64,000 nucleotides of DNA from Bacillota bacterium (GCA_021781745.1 JAJXWH010000005.1:62001-126000), one strand, 5' to 3'. Counted from the first letter of the stretch, positions 1 through 9,439 are shown. A program made the numbers and translations. Notes: generated by a model not told the origin, from the sequence alone.

Positions 1-540
<540 letters not shown>

Positions 541-550
541 GAGGAAAATC

Positions 551-1108
551 ATGATTAAGGATATCATTAAAAATGCAGAAGAAAAAATGAAAAAAACTAT
601 ATCTGTATTACAGTCAGATTTATCAACAATGAAAGCAGGAAGAGCAAATCCAACAATGCTTGATAGAATTCAAGTTGAATATTACGGCAGCATGTGTCCA
701 CTTAGCCAAGTGGCTAATGTTTCAGCTCCAGAACCAAGAGTGCTTATGATAACACCTTGGGAAAAACCTCTTTTAAAAGAAATAGAAAAAGCTATCTTAA
801 AATCTGATTTGGGATTAAATCCTTCAAATGATGGTTCGATTATTAGATTAGTAATACCAGAATTAACTGAGGAAACTAGAAAAGCTCTTGTAAAAAATGT
901 TAAGAAAACTGGTGAAGAAGCTAAGGTAGCTGTAAGATCAATAAGAAAAACTGCAAATGATAAGATAAAAGCATTAAAAAAAGATGCTGATTTATCAGAG
1001 GACCAAATAAAGAAAGCCGAAGATGAGGTTCAAAAGAAAACTGATGCAGTTGTAAAGGAAATAGATTCTATAATCGCTGCAAAGGAAAAAGAGGTCATGT
1101 CAGTTTAG
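551..1108 (+). CDS. frr: Ribosome recycling factor
   Basis: The 185-residue product has the normal length for RRF, which acts with EF-G to split the post-termination ribosome. Recognisable blocks are KAGRANPTMLDRI near residue 30, PWEKPLLKEIEKAI near 75 and NDGSIIRL near 97, followed by a charged helical domain that forms the three-helix bundle. A GGAGG ribosome binding site lies just after the pyrH stop, 10 bases upstream of the start. An intrinsic terminator follows, so frr closes the pyrH transcription unit. Confidence 0.97.
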   Translation: MIKDIIKNAEEKMKKTISVLQSDLSTMKAGRANPTMLDRIQVEYYGSMCPLSQVANVSAPEPRVLMITPWEKPLLKEIEKAILKSDLGLNPSNDGSIIRLVIPELTEETRKALVKNVKKTGEEAKVAVRSIRKTANDKIKALKKDADLSEDQIKKAEDEVQKKTDAVVKEIDSIIAAKEKEVMSV

Positions 1109-1113
1109 ATTTT

Positions 1114-1139
1114 AAAACCTGCTAAAAAGCAGGTTTTTT
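1114..1139 (+). terminator. Intrinsic terminator after frr
   Basis: A 9-bp perfect stem (AAAACCTGC / GCAGGTTTT) with a 6-base TAAAAA loop runs into a T tract. It sits 5 bases after the frr stop and separates pyrH-frr from uppS. Confidence 0.92.
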
Positions 1140-1199
1140 CTCTAAGATTTTAATCAGGCTTGGAAATAGAGTTGTTTTTATTAACTAGGGGGAGAAAAT

Positions 1200-1958
1200 A
1201 TGTTAAATATATTTAAATCAAAAAAACAACATAATGAAGATTTTGAATTGGATATGGATAACATACCAAATCATATAGCTATAATAATGGATGGTAATGG
1301 ACGTTGGGCTAAAGAACAGAACTTGCCTAGAAGTGTTGGCCATAAGGCGGGATTGGAAACTATTAGAATAATTCTAAAAGAAGCAACAAGACTAGGCGTT
1401 AAAAATTTAACTTTATATGCATTTTCGACTGAAAATTGGGCTAGACCTAAAGATGAAGTTGGAGCAATTATGAAGCTGTTAGTTACTTATTTGAATAAAG
1501 AATTAAAAGAATGCCATGAAAATGGTGTTAAAATGAATGTTTTAGGTGATATAAGTAGATTGCCTAAAGAGTGTCAAGAATCTTTAAAAAAAGCTATAGA
1601 AACTACTAAAAATAATACAAAAATAAATCTGAATTTTGCTTTAAACTATGGTGGACGAGATGAAATAGTTAGAGCTATAAAACTTATTAGCTCAGATGTA
1701 AAAAATAATAAAATAAAAGAAGAAGATATTGACGAAGCTATGGTGGGAAAATATTTATATACTAAGGGTATACCAGATCCAGATTTAATCATTAGGCCAT
1801 CTGGAGAACAAAGGCTTAGTAATTTCTTGTTATGGCAATGTGCTTATTCAGAATTTTGGTATTCTAATATAAATTGGCCAAATTTCAAGGAAAAGGATTT
1901 AAAGAGAGCAATAGCGGATTATCAAAATAGAGATAGACGCTTTGGAAAAGTTAAATAG
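1200..1958 (+). CDS. uppS: Undecaprenyl diphosphate synthase (cis-prenyltransferase)
   Basis: UppS condenses isopentenyl diphosphate onto farnesyl diphosphate to make the C55 lipid carrier for peptidoglycan and other wall polymers. The 252-residue protein has the catalytic block IIMDGNGRWA with Asp31, the AFSTENW motif near residue 75, and the C-terminal PDPDLIIRPSGEQRLSNFL block that binds the allylic diphosphate and Mg2+. The start is the ATG at 1200 behind GGGGGAG. Only 15 bases separate it from cdsA, so the two lipid-precursor genes are probably cotranscribed. Confidence 0.97.
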   Translation: MLNIFKSKKQHNEDFELDMDNIPNHIAIIMDGNGRWAKEQNLPRSVGHKAGLETIRIILKEATRLGVKNLTLYAFSTENWARPKDEVGAIMKLLVTYLNKELKECHENGVKMNVLGDISRLPKECQESLKKAIETTKNNTKINLNFALNYGGRDEIVRAIKLISSDVKNNKIKEEDIDEAMVGKYLYTKGIPDPDLIIRPSGEQRLSNFLLWQCAYSEFWYSNINWPNFKEKDLKRAIADYQNRDRRFGKVK

Positions 1959-1973
1959 AGGAGTGGTTAGATT

Positions 1974-2768
1974 TTGAAGTCTAATAATAGATATTTAGGT
2001 GCTGCTATGATTGCTCCATTTATAATATTTGTTTTTCTTGGAGGAATATATCTTAAAGGGTTTATATTAGCATTATCTATAATGGCACTTTGGGAATTTT
2101 ATAATGCGTTAAATGAAAAAAGTTTAAAGCCAGTTAAAATAGCTGGATATATTTTATTAATAACATATTATTTTATAAATAATAATTTTGAATTTATGAT
2201 GTACATTCTTGTTATAGCTGCATTTTTATTATTGATAATTCCAGTTATCAATTTAGAATATACATTTATTGATGTTTCATTAACACTTTTGGGATTTATA
2301 TATTGTGGAATTTTATTTAGTTTTGTTTATTTAGTTAATGCAAAACCGTTAGGTGAATTTTTGGTTTGGATTATATTTATAGGTTCATGGCTTTCGGATA
2401 CAGCTGCTTTTTATAGCGGCAAGTTTTTTGGAAAACATAAGCTTTCACCTAGAGTATCACCCAAAAAGACTATTGAAGGTTCAATAGGTGGGCTTATAGG
2501 TGCAACAATTTTTTCTGGTATTTTTGGAATTATAGTGCAGAGGTATGTATATATTATGCCGGTATATAATTATTTCTTGATCGGAACAATGTGTGGTTTG
2601 TTTGGGCAATTAGGAGATTTGGTAGCTTCTTCTATAAAAAGGTATGTAGGTATAAAAGATTATAGTAATTTAATTCCAGGGCACGGAGGGATACTTGATA
2701 GATTTGATAGTATAATATTCTCGGCGACAATAGTTTTTTATTACTTAACTTTTATAGTAAAAATTTAA
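1974..2768 (+). CDS. cdsA: Phosphatidate cytidylyltransferase (CDP-diglyceride synthase)
   Basis: CdsA converts phosphatidic acid and CTP to CDP-diacylglycerol, the substrate of PgsA encoded later in this window. The 264-residue protein is almost entirely hydrophobic, with about seven or eight membrane segments. The diagnostic C-terminal signature is clear from about residue 221: SSIKRYVGIKDYSNLIPGHG followed by GILDR. Translation starts at TTG 1974, with GAGGAGTGG upstream; no ATG is placed equally well. A spacer with an AT-rich hairpin and T run follows before the next gene. Confidence 0.96.
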   Translation: MKSNNRYLGAAMIAPFIIFVFLGGIYLKGFILALSIMALWEFYNALNEKSLKPVKIAGYILLITYYFINNNFEFMMYILVIAAFLLLIIPVINLEYTFIDVSLTLLGFIYCGILFSFVYLVNAKPLGEFLVWIIFIGSWLSDTAAFYSGKFFGKHKLSPRVSPKKTIEGSIGGLIGATIFSGIFGIIVQRYVYIMPVYNYFLIGTMCGLFGQLGDLVASSIKRYVGIKDYSNLIPGHGGILDRFDSIIFSATIVFYYLTFIVKI

Positions 2769-2890
2769 TATATATTTATAATTAAACTTTATGTAATAAT
2801 GTAAAGTTTAATTTTTTTTTATGTAAATTAAGTTAAGGAGTTTTTAAGGAAAAAACATAAGCATATATTATAAAAGTATTAATAAGTCTT

Positions 2891-3865
2891 GTGGGGGTGA
2901 AGAATATTTTTAAAACATATAAGAAGCTTTTCTCACTATTACTATCCCTTGTTTTGGTAGTAATAGCAACATTTTTGGTAAAATATTATTTTAAACCATT
3001 TCTATCAATGATTATTATGACTATAATATGCGCCCCTATATATAAAATTATGATTAAAGCAAAGATACCAAGTAAAATTGCAGGTGCATTAAGTATTATA
3101 GCAGTGAATATTATTATAATATTAGTTGGGATATATTTGGGAAGTGAAATTTTTTATGTAATTAGGAAGTTATATTACACAAATTTAGAATGGATAAATA
3201 AACTTATTCAAGATGCGTCTATTGCACTAAATATAAATTTTAGTAATTTTAAGGTTGGGGAAAGTGTAATTTCAATAATTAATGACCAAAATATAAGGAG
3301 GGGTGCCGTTAATACAGGAGATGGTATTTTAGCTTATTTTATAGGTAATATCTGTACCTTTTTTATATTAATAGATAGAAAAAAAATGATAGAATTCATT
3401 TCAATGTTATTTCCAAAGGAAATAATAATAAAATTTAAATATCAAAAGGATAATTTTGTTCAAATGATTGGAATAGAGGGAATACTAATTCTTATTTCAA
3501 CATTACAAATTATATTTGGTTTTTTTATATTCAAAGTTCCTAACTTTTTTATGTTTGGAGTTATTTGTGGAATTTTAGATATTTTACCTTATGTAGGAAC
3601 TATAATTGTATTTATTCCTATTATAATATACAATATTATAATGAAGAAATTTATTACTGCATTTGGACTTATATGTTTGTATGTATTAGTGCAAATAGTT
3701 AGAGAAGTTTTAGAAGCTAAATTTCTAGGAGAAAAATTAGATATTCATCCTATAGTTATATTAGTATCTATATATATAGGAGTGAAAATCTTTGGAATTT
3801 TAGGAATATTAGTTGGTCCAATGTATAGTATTTTAGCCAAAGAAATAATTTATAGCACAGACTAG
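2891..3865 (+). CDS. AI-2E family membrane transporter/permease
   Basis: This 324-residue membrane protein belongs to the AI-2E transporter (YtvI/TqsA-like) family. It has N-terminal paired hydrophobic helices, a soluble stretch around residues 90-145, and the family's characteristic C-terminal half with DILPYVGTIIVFIPIIIY and GVKIFGILGILVGP. Members export various small molecules or ions, and the substrate cannot be told from sequence. The start is uncertain: GTG at 2891 opens the frame but the GGGGGTGA there looks more like a ribosome binding site than part of a coding sequence. It sits between cdsA and dxr and is not metabolically linked to them. Confidence 0.85.
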   Translation: MGVKNIFKTYKKLFSLLLSLVLVVIATFLVKYYFKPFLSMIIMTIICAPIYKIMIKAKIPSKIAGALSIIAVNIIIILVGIYLGSEIFYVIRKLYYTNLEWINKLIQDASIALNINFSNFKVGESVISIINDQNIRRGAVNTGDGILAYFIGNICTFFILIDRKKMIEFISMLFPKEIIIKFKYQKDNFVQMIGIEGILILISTLQIIFGFFIFKVPNFFMFGVICGILDILPYVGTIIVFIPIIIYNIIMKKFITAFGLICLYVLVQIVREVLEAKFLGEKLDIHPIVILVSIYIGVKIFGILGILVGPMYSILAKEIIYSTD

Positions 3866-3905
3866 TACAGTTTACAGTTAACAATGTACAGTTAACAGTT
3901 AATTG
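3866..3905. repeat. Short CAGTTAAC direct-repeat patch
   Basis: Immediately after the transporter stop the sequence repeats variants of TACAGTTAACA and ACAGTTAACAGTTAA in tandem. It encodes nothing and sits in the short gap before dxr. Similar low-complexity patches are common in clostridial intergenic DNA; the function is unknown. Confidence 0.5.
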
Positions 3906-3945
3906 ATTTATGTGCGTATTGTGACTTGCTTTAGGAGGAAGAAGA

Positions 3946-5109
3946 ATGAGGAGAATTTCCATACTAGGGGCTACAGGTTCTATTGGAACCCAAACCTTGG
4001 ATGTAATTAGAAAATCAAAAGGAGAACTAAGATTAATTGGCGCAAGTGCAAATACTTCTGTGGAGAAGGTAGTTGAAATAATAGAAGAATTTAATCCGGC
4101 TTATATAGCAATGATGGATTTAAAGAGCGCTAATGAAGTTAGAAGTTACTGTAAAGAAAATAATAAACGGATTAAAGTCTATGAAGGAATAGAGGGACTT
4201 AATAAAATATCATCTTTAGATGAAATTGACATAGTAGTGACATCTGTAGTTGGTATGATAGGATTAGAGCCAACAATGAAAGCTATTGAGGCTAAAAAAG
4301 ATATTGCACTTGCAAATAAAGAAACTTTAGTTGTTGCTGGAGAAATTGTAATGAAGGCTGCAAAAGAAAACAATGTAAAAATATTTCCAGTGGATTCAGA
4401 GCATAGTGCAATATTTCAAGCCTTAAGAGGGAATGATATAAATTCGTTGAAAAAAATAATTTTAACTGCATCAGGAGGTCCATTTAGAGGAAAAACAATT
4501 GATGAGCTGCAAGATATAAAGGTAGAGGATGCGCTAAAGCACCCTAAGTGGAATATGGGAAGAAAAATATCCATAGATTCCGCAACACTTATGAACAAAG
4601 GCCTTGAAGTAATAGAAGCCCATTGGCTTTTTAATTGTGAATATGAGAATATACAGGTTATTGTGCATCCTCAAAGTATAGTACATTCTATGGTGGAATA
4701 TAATGATGGAAGTATAATAGCACAATTAGGAGCAGCAGATATGAGGCTTCCAATACAATATGCTTTGAATTATGAAAAAAGAAAAGACCTTATTGCGGAT
4801 ACAATAGACTTTTATGAAATATCTAAATTAACTTTTGAAAAACCTGACTTAGGCACCTTTAAGGCTTTAGGATTAGCTTTTCGAGCAGGGAAAGTTGGAG
4901 GCCTTATGCCAACTATTTTAAATGGAGCAAATGAAGCGGCCGTTGAATTATTTTTGAATAAAAAAATAAAGTTTTTAGATATTACAGAGCTAATTGAAAA
5001 GTGCATGGAAGTATTTAATGGTGAAGTTAAGAAAGAATTAACTTTAGAAAACATTATAGATTTAGATAAAAGAGTTAAAGAATATGTTGTAGATAAGGCA
5101 ATAATTTAG
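3946..5109 (+). CDS. dxr: 1-deoxy-D-xylulose 5-phosphate reductoisomerase
   Basis: Dxr makes 2-C-methyl-D-erythritol 4-phosphate with NADPH, the committed step of the MEP isoprenoid pathway. The 387-residue protein has the N-terminal Rossmann motif GATGSIGTQTLDV (residues 8-20), the NKETLVVAGE block near 125, the metal and substrate region VDSEHSAIFQ near 148-157, and the SIDSATLMNKGLEVIEAHWLF block near 210. An AGGAGGAAG ribosome binding site precedes ATG 3946. rseP follows after 15 bases and ispG, a later enzyme of the same pathway, comes next. Confidence 0.98.
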   Translation: MRRISILGATGSIGTQTLDVIRKSKGELRLIGASANTSVEKVVEIIEEFNPAYIAMMDLKSANEVRSYCKENNKRIKVYEGIEGLNKISSLDEIDIVVTSVVGMIGLEPTMKAIEAKKDIALANKETLVVAGEIVMKAAKENNVKIFPVDSEHSAIFQALRGNDINSLKKIILTASGGPFRGKTIDELQDIKVEDALKHPKWNMGRKISIDSATLMNKGLEVIEAHWLFNCEYENIQVIVHPQSIVHSMVEYNDGSIIAQLGAADMRLPIQYALNYEKRKDLIADTIDFYEISKLTFEKPDLGTFKALGLAFRAGKVGGLMPTILNGANEAAVELFLNKKIKFLDITELIEKCMEVFNGEVKKELTLENIIDLDKRVKEYVVDKAII

Positions 5110-5124
5110 GAAGGAAGTTTTTAT

Positions 5125-6141
5125 ATGTATATAATTTTAGCGATATTAGCTTTTGGGATACTGATAATAGTCCATGAATTAGGACATTTCACATTAGCAA
5201 AGTTAAATGGAGTAAGAGTTGAAGAATTCTCTATTGGGATGGGACCCAAAATTCTCTCAAAGCAGGGAAAAGAAACAAAATATTCACTAGGACTTTTTCC
5301 TGTGGGTGGATATGTAAAAATGATGGGAGAAGAAGAAAGTGTACAGGATGAAAGAAGTTTTTCAGCTAAATCCCCATTAAGAAGAATAAGCATTATAATT
5401 GCTGGAGTATTCATGAATTATGTATTAGCAATAGTTATTTTCACTTTCTTTATACATACTTTTGGATATGTAACGACAACAATAAATCAAATAGAAAATG
5501 CTTCACCAGCATATGAAGCAGGATTACAGCAAGGAGATAAAATTATTAAAGTAGGAAATTCAAGAATTTTCTCAGAGGATGATATTATAACCGAAATATA
5601 TTTATCAAAGGGAGCACCAATAAATTTTATCGTTGATAGGAATGGTGAAAAGAAAGACTTAACTATAACACCGAAAGTCAATGAAGATGGTCAATTAAAA
5701 ATAGGAGTAGCATTTGAGGGTGTTGAAAAGCCAAGTATTGGAACTAGTTTTAAACAAAGTTTTAATAAAACAGCATCACTTGTATCACAAACCTTTGCAG
5801 GACTTAAAATGATATTTACAGGAAAGGCAAACCTTAAAACTGATGTGGGAGGACCACTTACAATAGTTAAGATGTCAGCGGAAACTGCTAAAGCAGGAAT
5901 TTGGCCATTGCTTTATTTTACCGCTTTTTTAAGTGTTAATTTGGCAGTGTTTAATTTATTACCTTTTCCAGCATTAGATGGTGGTTGGTGCGTTATTTTG
6001 TTAATTGAATTAATTACTAGAAGAAAGGTTCCGGATAAGATAGTTGGAGCGATGAATTTTGTTGGATTTGCCGCACTTATAGGACTGATGATAGTAGTAA
6101 CTATTAAGGATATATTATTCCCTGTGAATTTCGGAAGTTAA
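5125..6141 (+). CDS. rseP: RIP metalloprotease RseP (site-2 protease)
   Basis: This intramembrane zinc protease cleaves membrane-anchored regulators, including anti-sigma factors and remnant signal peptides. The 338-residue protein shows the zinc motif HELGH at residues 17-21 in the first membrane helix, a PDZ domain around 110-185 (ASPAYEAGLQQGDKIIKVG), and the second zinc-site motif NLLPFPALDGG at 277-287. Length and layout match the Firmicute family. It is tightly placed behind dxr, as in many Firmicutes. Confidence 0.96.
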   Translation: MYIILAILAFGILIIVHELGHFTLAKLNGVRVEEFSIGMGPKILSKQGKETKYSLGLFPVGGYVKMMGEEESVQDERSFSAKSPLRRISIIIAGVFMNYVLAIVIFTFFIHTFGYVTTTINQIENASPAYEAGLQQGDKIIKVGNSRIFSEDDIITEIYLSKGAPINFIVDRNGEKKDLTITPKVNEDGQLKIGVAFEGVEKPSIGTSFKQSFNKTASLVSQTFAGLKMIFTGKANLKTDVGGPLTIVKMSAETAKAGIWPLLYFTAFLSVNLAVFNLLPFPALDGGWCVILLIELITRRKVPDKIVGAMNFVGFAALIGLMIVVTIKDILFPVNFGS

Positions 6142-6147
6142 TATAAA

Positions 6148-6182
6148 GCTTACTCAAATAAAGTGATTTATTAGAGTAAGCT
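6148..6182 (+). terminator. Hairpin after rseP, weak terminator
   Basis: A roughly 16-bp stem (AGCTTACTC with GAGTAAGCT, extended inward by AATAAA/TTTATT) surrounds a GTGA loop. The downstream tract is A/T mixed rather than a T run, so termination may be partial and ispG may be read through. Confidence 0.55.
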
Positions 6183-6267
6183 ATTGTATAAATAAATTAA
6201 ACTATTTTAGAATTACTACAATATAAGAAATATATTAATCTAGAGAGAATTAGAGGAGATACATTGT

Positions 6268-7347
6268 ATGGAAAGAAGAGAATCTAGAAAAATTAAGGTT
6301 GGAAATATATATGTTGGTGGCGATGCTCCAATTACTGTACAATCAATGACCACAACACGTACTAAAAATGTAGAAGATACATTAAATCAAATAAGAAAAT
6401 TATATGCTGCAGGGTGCGACATTATAAGATGTGCGGTTTTAGATGTGGACGATGCAGAAAGTTTAGGGGAGATAACAAAAAAATCACCTATTCCTGTAGT
6501 GGCAGATATACATTTTGATTATAGATTAGCATTAAAAGCAATAGAAAATGGAGTTTCAGCCCTTAGAATAAATCCAGGCAATATAGGAAGTATAGATAAA
6601 ATTAAAATCCTTAAAGAAGCTTGTAGTGAGAAAAAAATACCAATAAGAATTGGGGTTAACTCAGGATCGTTGGAAAAAGATATTTTAGAAAAGTATGGCA
6701 TGCCTACGGCTGAAGGATTAGTTGAAAGTGCATTAAGACATGTTAAGATTTTAGAGGATTTAAATTTTTATGATATTGTAATATCAATAAAATCATCAAA
6801 TGTTAAAATGATGATAGAGTGTTACAGATTAATAGCTGAAAAATGCGATTACCCACTTCATTTAGGAGTAACAGAATCAGGAACTATTCAAAAAGGAACA
6901 ATAAAATCAAGCATAGGAATAGGAACTCTGCTTGCAGAAGGAATAGGAGATACTATAAGAGTATCATTAACCACTGATCCAATTGAAGAGATAAAAGTTG
7001 GTACAGAAATTTTAAAAGCATTAGGATTAAAGAAAAAAGGCGTTGAATTTGTATCATGTCCTACTTGTGGAAGGACTCAAATTAATTTAATTAAAATTGC
7101 AGAAGAAGTTGAAAAAAGATTAGAAAATTACAAAAAAGATATAAAAGTTGCAGTTATGGGATGCGTTGTTAACGGACCAGGAGAAGCAAGAGAAGCTGAT
7201 ATTGGGATTGCTGGAGGGAAAGGTGAAGGAATCATTTTTAAAAAAGGTGAGATAATAAAAAAAGTCAAAGAAGAAGAGTTAGTAAATGCCTTGATGGAAG
7301 AAATCGAAAAGTTATACACCGATGAAAAAAGCGCGAAGCGCAATTAA
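6268..7347 (+). CDS. ispG: 4-hydroxy-3-methylbut-2-en-1-yl diphosphate synthase
   Basis: IspG (GcpE) is the [4Fe-4S] enzyme that reductively opens the cyclic diphosphate in the penultimate MEP-pathway step. The 359-residue protein has the TIM-barrel start with VQSMTTTRTKNVEDT. The cluster ligands are all present: Cys264 and Cys267 in SCPTCGRT, Cys299 in MGCVVNGPGEA and Glu306. The reading frame runs into the first copy of a 39-bp tandem repeat, so the last residues (about DEKSAKRN) come from repeat sequence and the stop TAA lies in the repeat. The catalytic core ends well before this. Confidence 0.97.
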   Translation: MERRESRKIKVGNIYVGGDAPITVQSMTTTRTKNVEDTLNQIRKLYAAGCDIIRCAVLDVDDAESLGEITKKSPIPVVADIHFDYRLALKAIENGVSALRINPGNIGSIDKIKILKEACSEKKIPIRIGVNSGSLEKDILEKYGMPTAEGLVESALRHVKILEDLNFYDIVISIKSSNVKMMIECYRLIAEKCDYPLHLGVTESGTIQKGTIKSSIGIGTLLAEGIGDTIRVSLTTDPIEEIKVGTEILKALGLKKKGVEFVSCPTCGRTQINLIKIAEEVEKRLENYKKDIKVAVMGCVVNGPGEAREADIGIAGGKGEGIIFKKGEIIKKVKEEELVNALMEEIEKLYTDEKSAKRN

Positions 7348-7470
7348 AATCATTTCACCGATGAAAAAAGCGCGAAGCGCAATTAAAATCATTTCACCGA
7401 TGAAAAAGGTGCGAAGCACAATTAAGATCATTTCACCTCTTAAAAGAGCGCGAAGCGCAATTCGGAACTT
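7319..7470. repeat. 39-bp tandem repeat with GCGC-GAA-GCGC mini-hairpin, 4 units
   Basis: Four copies of an 11-base hairpin core start at 7331, 7370, 7409 and 7448, an exact 39-base period. Units 1, 2 and 4 carry GCGCGAAGCGC and unit 3 carries GTGCGAAGCAC, which keeps all four base pairs by a paired change. The cores are joined by a conserved AATTAARATCATTTCACC-type spacer. Degenerate AAGCACAATTAG/AAGTTCAATTA copies trail off to about 7505. The first unit overlaps the ispG stop codon. Confidence 0.93.
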
Positions 7471-7560
7471 TTAAGCACAATTAGAAACCTTTAAGTTCAA
7501 TTAAAAATATTTAAAAATAGATCAAATATTTAGTAGATATTTAAAATTTGCCAGTATCCC

Positions 7561-7589
7561 TTGTAATGTTAATTTATATGTGATATCAT
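7561..7589 (+). promoter_or_regulatory. Probable sigma-A promoter of the rimP-nusA operon
   Basis: TTGTAA (7561-7566) and TATCAT (7584-7589) are separated by 17 bases. The predicted start near 7596 lies upstream of two consecutive hairpins that precede rimP. Confidence 0.65.
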
Positions 7590-7623
7590 ATATACAGATT
7601 TATTTCTAATAGCTAGGATAAAG

Positions 7624-7653
7624 GAGTGGGAAAATTACCCGCTCTTTCTGTTT
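7624..7653 (+). terminator. Leader hairpin 1 with interrupted T tract
   Basis: GAGTGGG (7624-7630) pairs with CCCGCTC (7638-7644), one G-T pair, and is followed by TTTCTGTTTG. An interrupted U tract is the type of weak terminator that depends on NusA. It lies inside the predicted rimP leader. Confidence 0.7.
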
Positions 7654-7655
7654 GT

Positions 7656-7686
7656 AACGCAACTAACTTAAGATAGTTGCGTTTTT
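7656..7686 (+). terminator. Leader hairpin 2 (strong terminator)
   Basis: A perfect 10-bp stem (AACGCAACTA / TAGTTGCGTT) with an 8-base loop ends in TTTTT. It is only 11 bases after hairpin 1 and 78 bases before rimP, so transcription from the upstream promoter must pass both. Confidence 0.85.
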
Positions 7687-7763
7687 GATTACAAATTTTA
7701 AAAATGCATAAGCTAATGATATTAAAGCATGTGTTTTTAAAAGATGAAAGTGAGGGTTAGAAA

Positions 7764-8225
7764 GTGAAAAAAGATATATTAATTGAAAAGATTGAAAATT
7801 TAGTTAGTCCTGTTATTTCAGAATTATCATTCGAGTTGTATTACGTTGAATACGTAAAAGAAAATGGAGAGTTTTACTTAAGAATATATATAGATAAAGC
7901 AGAAGGCAGAATATCACTAGATGATTGTGAAGCAGTCTCAAGAAGAGTAAGTGATATTTTAGATGCAGAAGACCCAATTAAAGAGGCATATTATTTAGAA
8001 GTTTCTTCACCAGGACTTAATAGAGGATTATATACAGAAGAACACTTTAAAAGATTTATAGGAAGCGAAGTGTTTGTTAAGTTTACTGGTTCAATTAATG
8101 GAGTAAAAAGTATAAAAGGAATATTAAAAGATGTTTCAGAAGATTTTATAGTTGTTGAATCAGAAACAGAATTTACAATTCCAAAAGATAAAATAAAGTC
8201 AGCAAATTTAGAAGGGGAAATATAG
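7764..8225 (+). CDS. rimP: Ribosome maturation factor RimP
   Basis: RimP assists maturation of the 30S subunit. The 153-residue protein has the two-domain layout of the family, with the conserved block [14 protein letters not shown] around residues 72-85 and the C-terminal Sm-like domain ending in [14 protein letters not shown]. It starts with GTG-adjacent ATG context behind GTGAGGGTTAG; the start at 7764 is GTG. It is the first gene of the nusA-infB operon, 17 bases ahead of nusA, and sits behind a promoter plus two leader hairpins. Confidence 0.95.
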   Translation: MKKDILIEKIENLVSPVISELSFELYYVEYVKENGEFYLRIYIDKAEGRISLDDCEAVSRRVSDILDAEDPIKEAYYLEVSSPGLNRGLYTEEHFKRFIGSEVFVKFTGSINGVKSIKGILKDVSEDFIVVESETEFTIPKDKIKSANLEGEI

Positions 8226-8242
8226 ACGAGGAGGGTATAAAA

Positions 8243-9439
8243 ATGAATGAAGAGTTTGTAGGTGCTCTTAAAGAATTAGTTAAGGAAAAGGGGATTTGTG
8301 AAGATTTACTTTTTACGACTATTCAAGATGCAATGGTTGCTGCATATAAGAAAAATTATGCTAATGCTAACACAAATGCACAAAACGTAAAAGTTAGTAT
8401 TGATAGGGAAACTGGAGAAATTCATGTATATGCTCAAAAAACTGTAGTAGATGAAGTATATGATGATGTAACAGAAATCTCGTTAGAAGAAGCAAAAGAA
8501 ATAAGTCCTAAAAGCGAAGTTGATGATGTTATAAATTTAGAAGTGACTCCTAAAAACTTTGGAAGAGTTGCTGCTCAACTTGCTAAACAAGTAGTTACTC
8601 AAAGAATAAAGGAAGCTGAAAGAAACATAATATATGACGAATACAAGGAAAAAGAGTTTGATATAATTACAGGAACTATTCTTAGAAAAGATAAAGGCAT
8701 GGTTTTTGTCAATTTGGGAAAACTGGAAGGTATAATAGGTCCTAATGAACAAATTCCAAATGAGGAATATAAATTCAATGAAAAGTTAAAACTATATATA
8801 GTAGAAGTTAAGAATGGAAGCAAAGGTCCTCAAATACATGTTTCAAGAACTCATCCTGGATTAGTTAAGCGATTATTTGAACTTGAAGTTCCAGAAATAT
8901 TTGAAGGTGTAGTTGAAATTAAAAGCATCTCAAGGGAAGCTGGTTCAAGAAGTAAAATAGCTGTGCATTCTAATGATGAAGAAGTAGATCCAATGGGAGC
9001 TTGTGTAGGTCCTAAGGGAGTTAGAGTTCAAAGTATAGTTAATGAACTGAAAAATGAAAAGATAGATATAATAAAATGGAGCAAAAATCCAGAAGAGTTT
9101 ATAGCTAATTCTTTAAGTCCTGCAAAAGTTTTAAGCGTAGAAGTTGATGAAAATAATAAATCAGCAAAAGTTGTAGTAGATGATAATCAGCTTTCACTTG
9201 CAATAGGAAAAGAAGGTCAAAATGTTAGACTTGCAGCTAAGCTTACAAACTGGAAAATTGACATCAAGAGCAAATCTCAAAAAGAAGCACAAGATGCAGA
9301 AGATGAAAGAATTTTAAATACTGATGTAGAAATTGAAAATGAGCCAACTACTGATTTAAATGAATTGGATATGTTTGAAGATATTGAAACTGATGATTCA
9401 AATGAAGTAGAAGTTTCAGTTGAAGAAATTCAAGAATAG
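8243..9439 (+). CDS. nusA: Transcription termination/antitermination factor NusA
   Basis: NusA binds RNA polymerase and nascent RNA and promotes pausing and intrinsic termination. The 398-residue protein has the N-terminal polymerase-binding domain (to about residue 125), an S1 domain (GTILRKDKGMVFVNLGKLEG, about 134-153 onward), and two KH domains, with VDPMGACVGPKGVRVQSI and LSLAIGKEGQNVRLAAKL as their GXXG loops. A roughly 45-residue acidic tail (from about residue 350) follows, not the two AR repeats of enterobacteria. Spacing to ylxR is 13 bases. Confidence 0.97.
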   Translation: MNEEFVGALKELVKEKGICEDLLFTTIQDAMVAAYKKNYANANTNAQNVKVSIDRETGEIHVYAQKTVVDEVYDDVTEISLEEAKEISPKSEVDDVINLEVTPKNFGRVAAQLAKQVVTQRIKEAERNIIYDEYKEKEFDIITGTILRKDKGMVFVNLGKLEGIIGPNEQIPNEEYKFNEKLKLYIVEVKNGSKGPQIHVSRTHPGLVKRLFELEVPEIFEGVVEIKSISREAGSRSKIAVHSNDEEVDPMGACVGPKGVRVQSIVNELKNEKIDIIKWSKNPEEFIANSLSPAKVLSVEVDENNKSAKVVVDDNQLSLAIGKEGQNVRLAAKLTNWKIDIKSKSQKEAQDAEDERILNTDVEIENEPTTDLNELDMFEDIETDDSNEVEVSVEEIQE

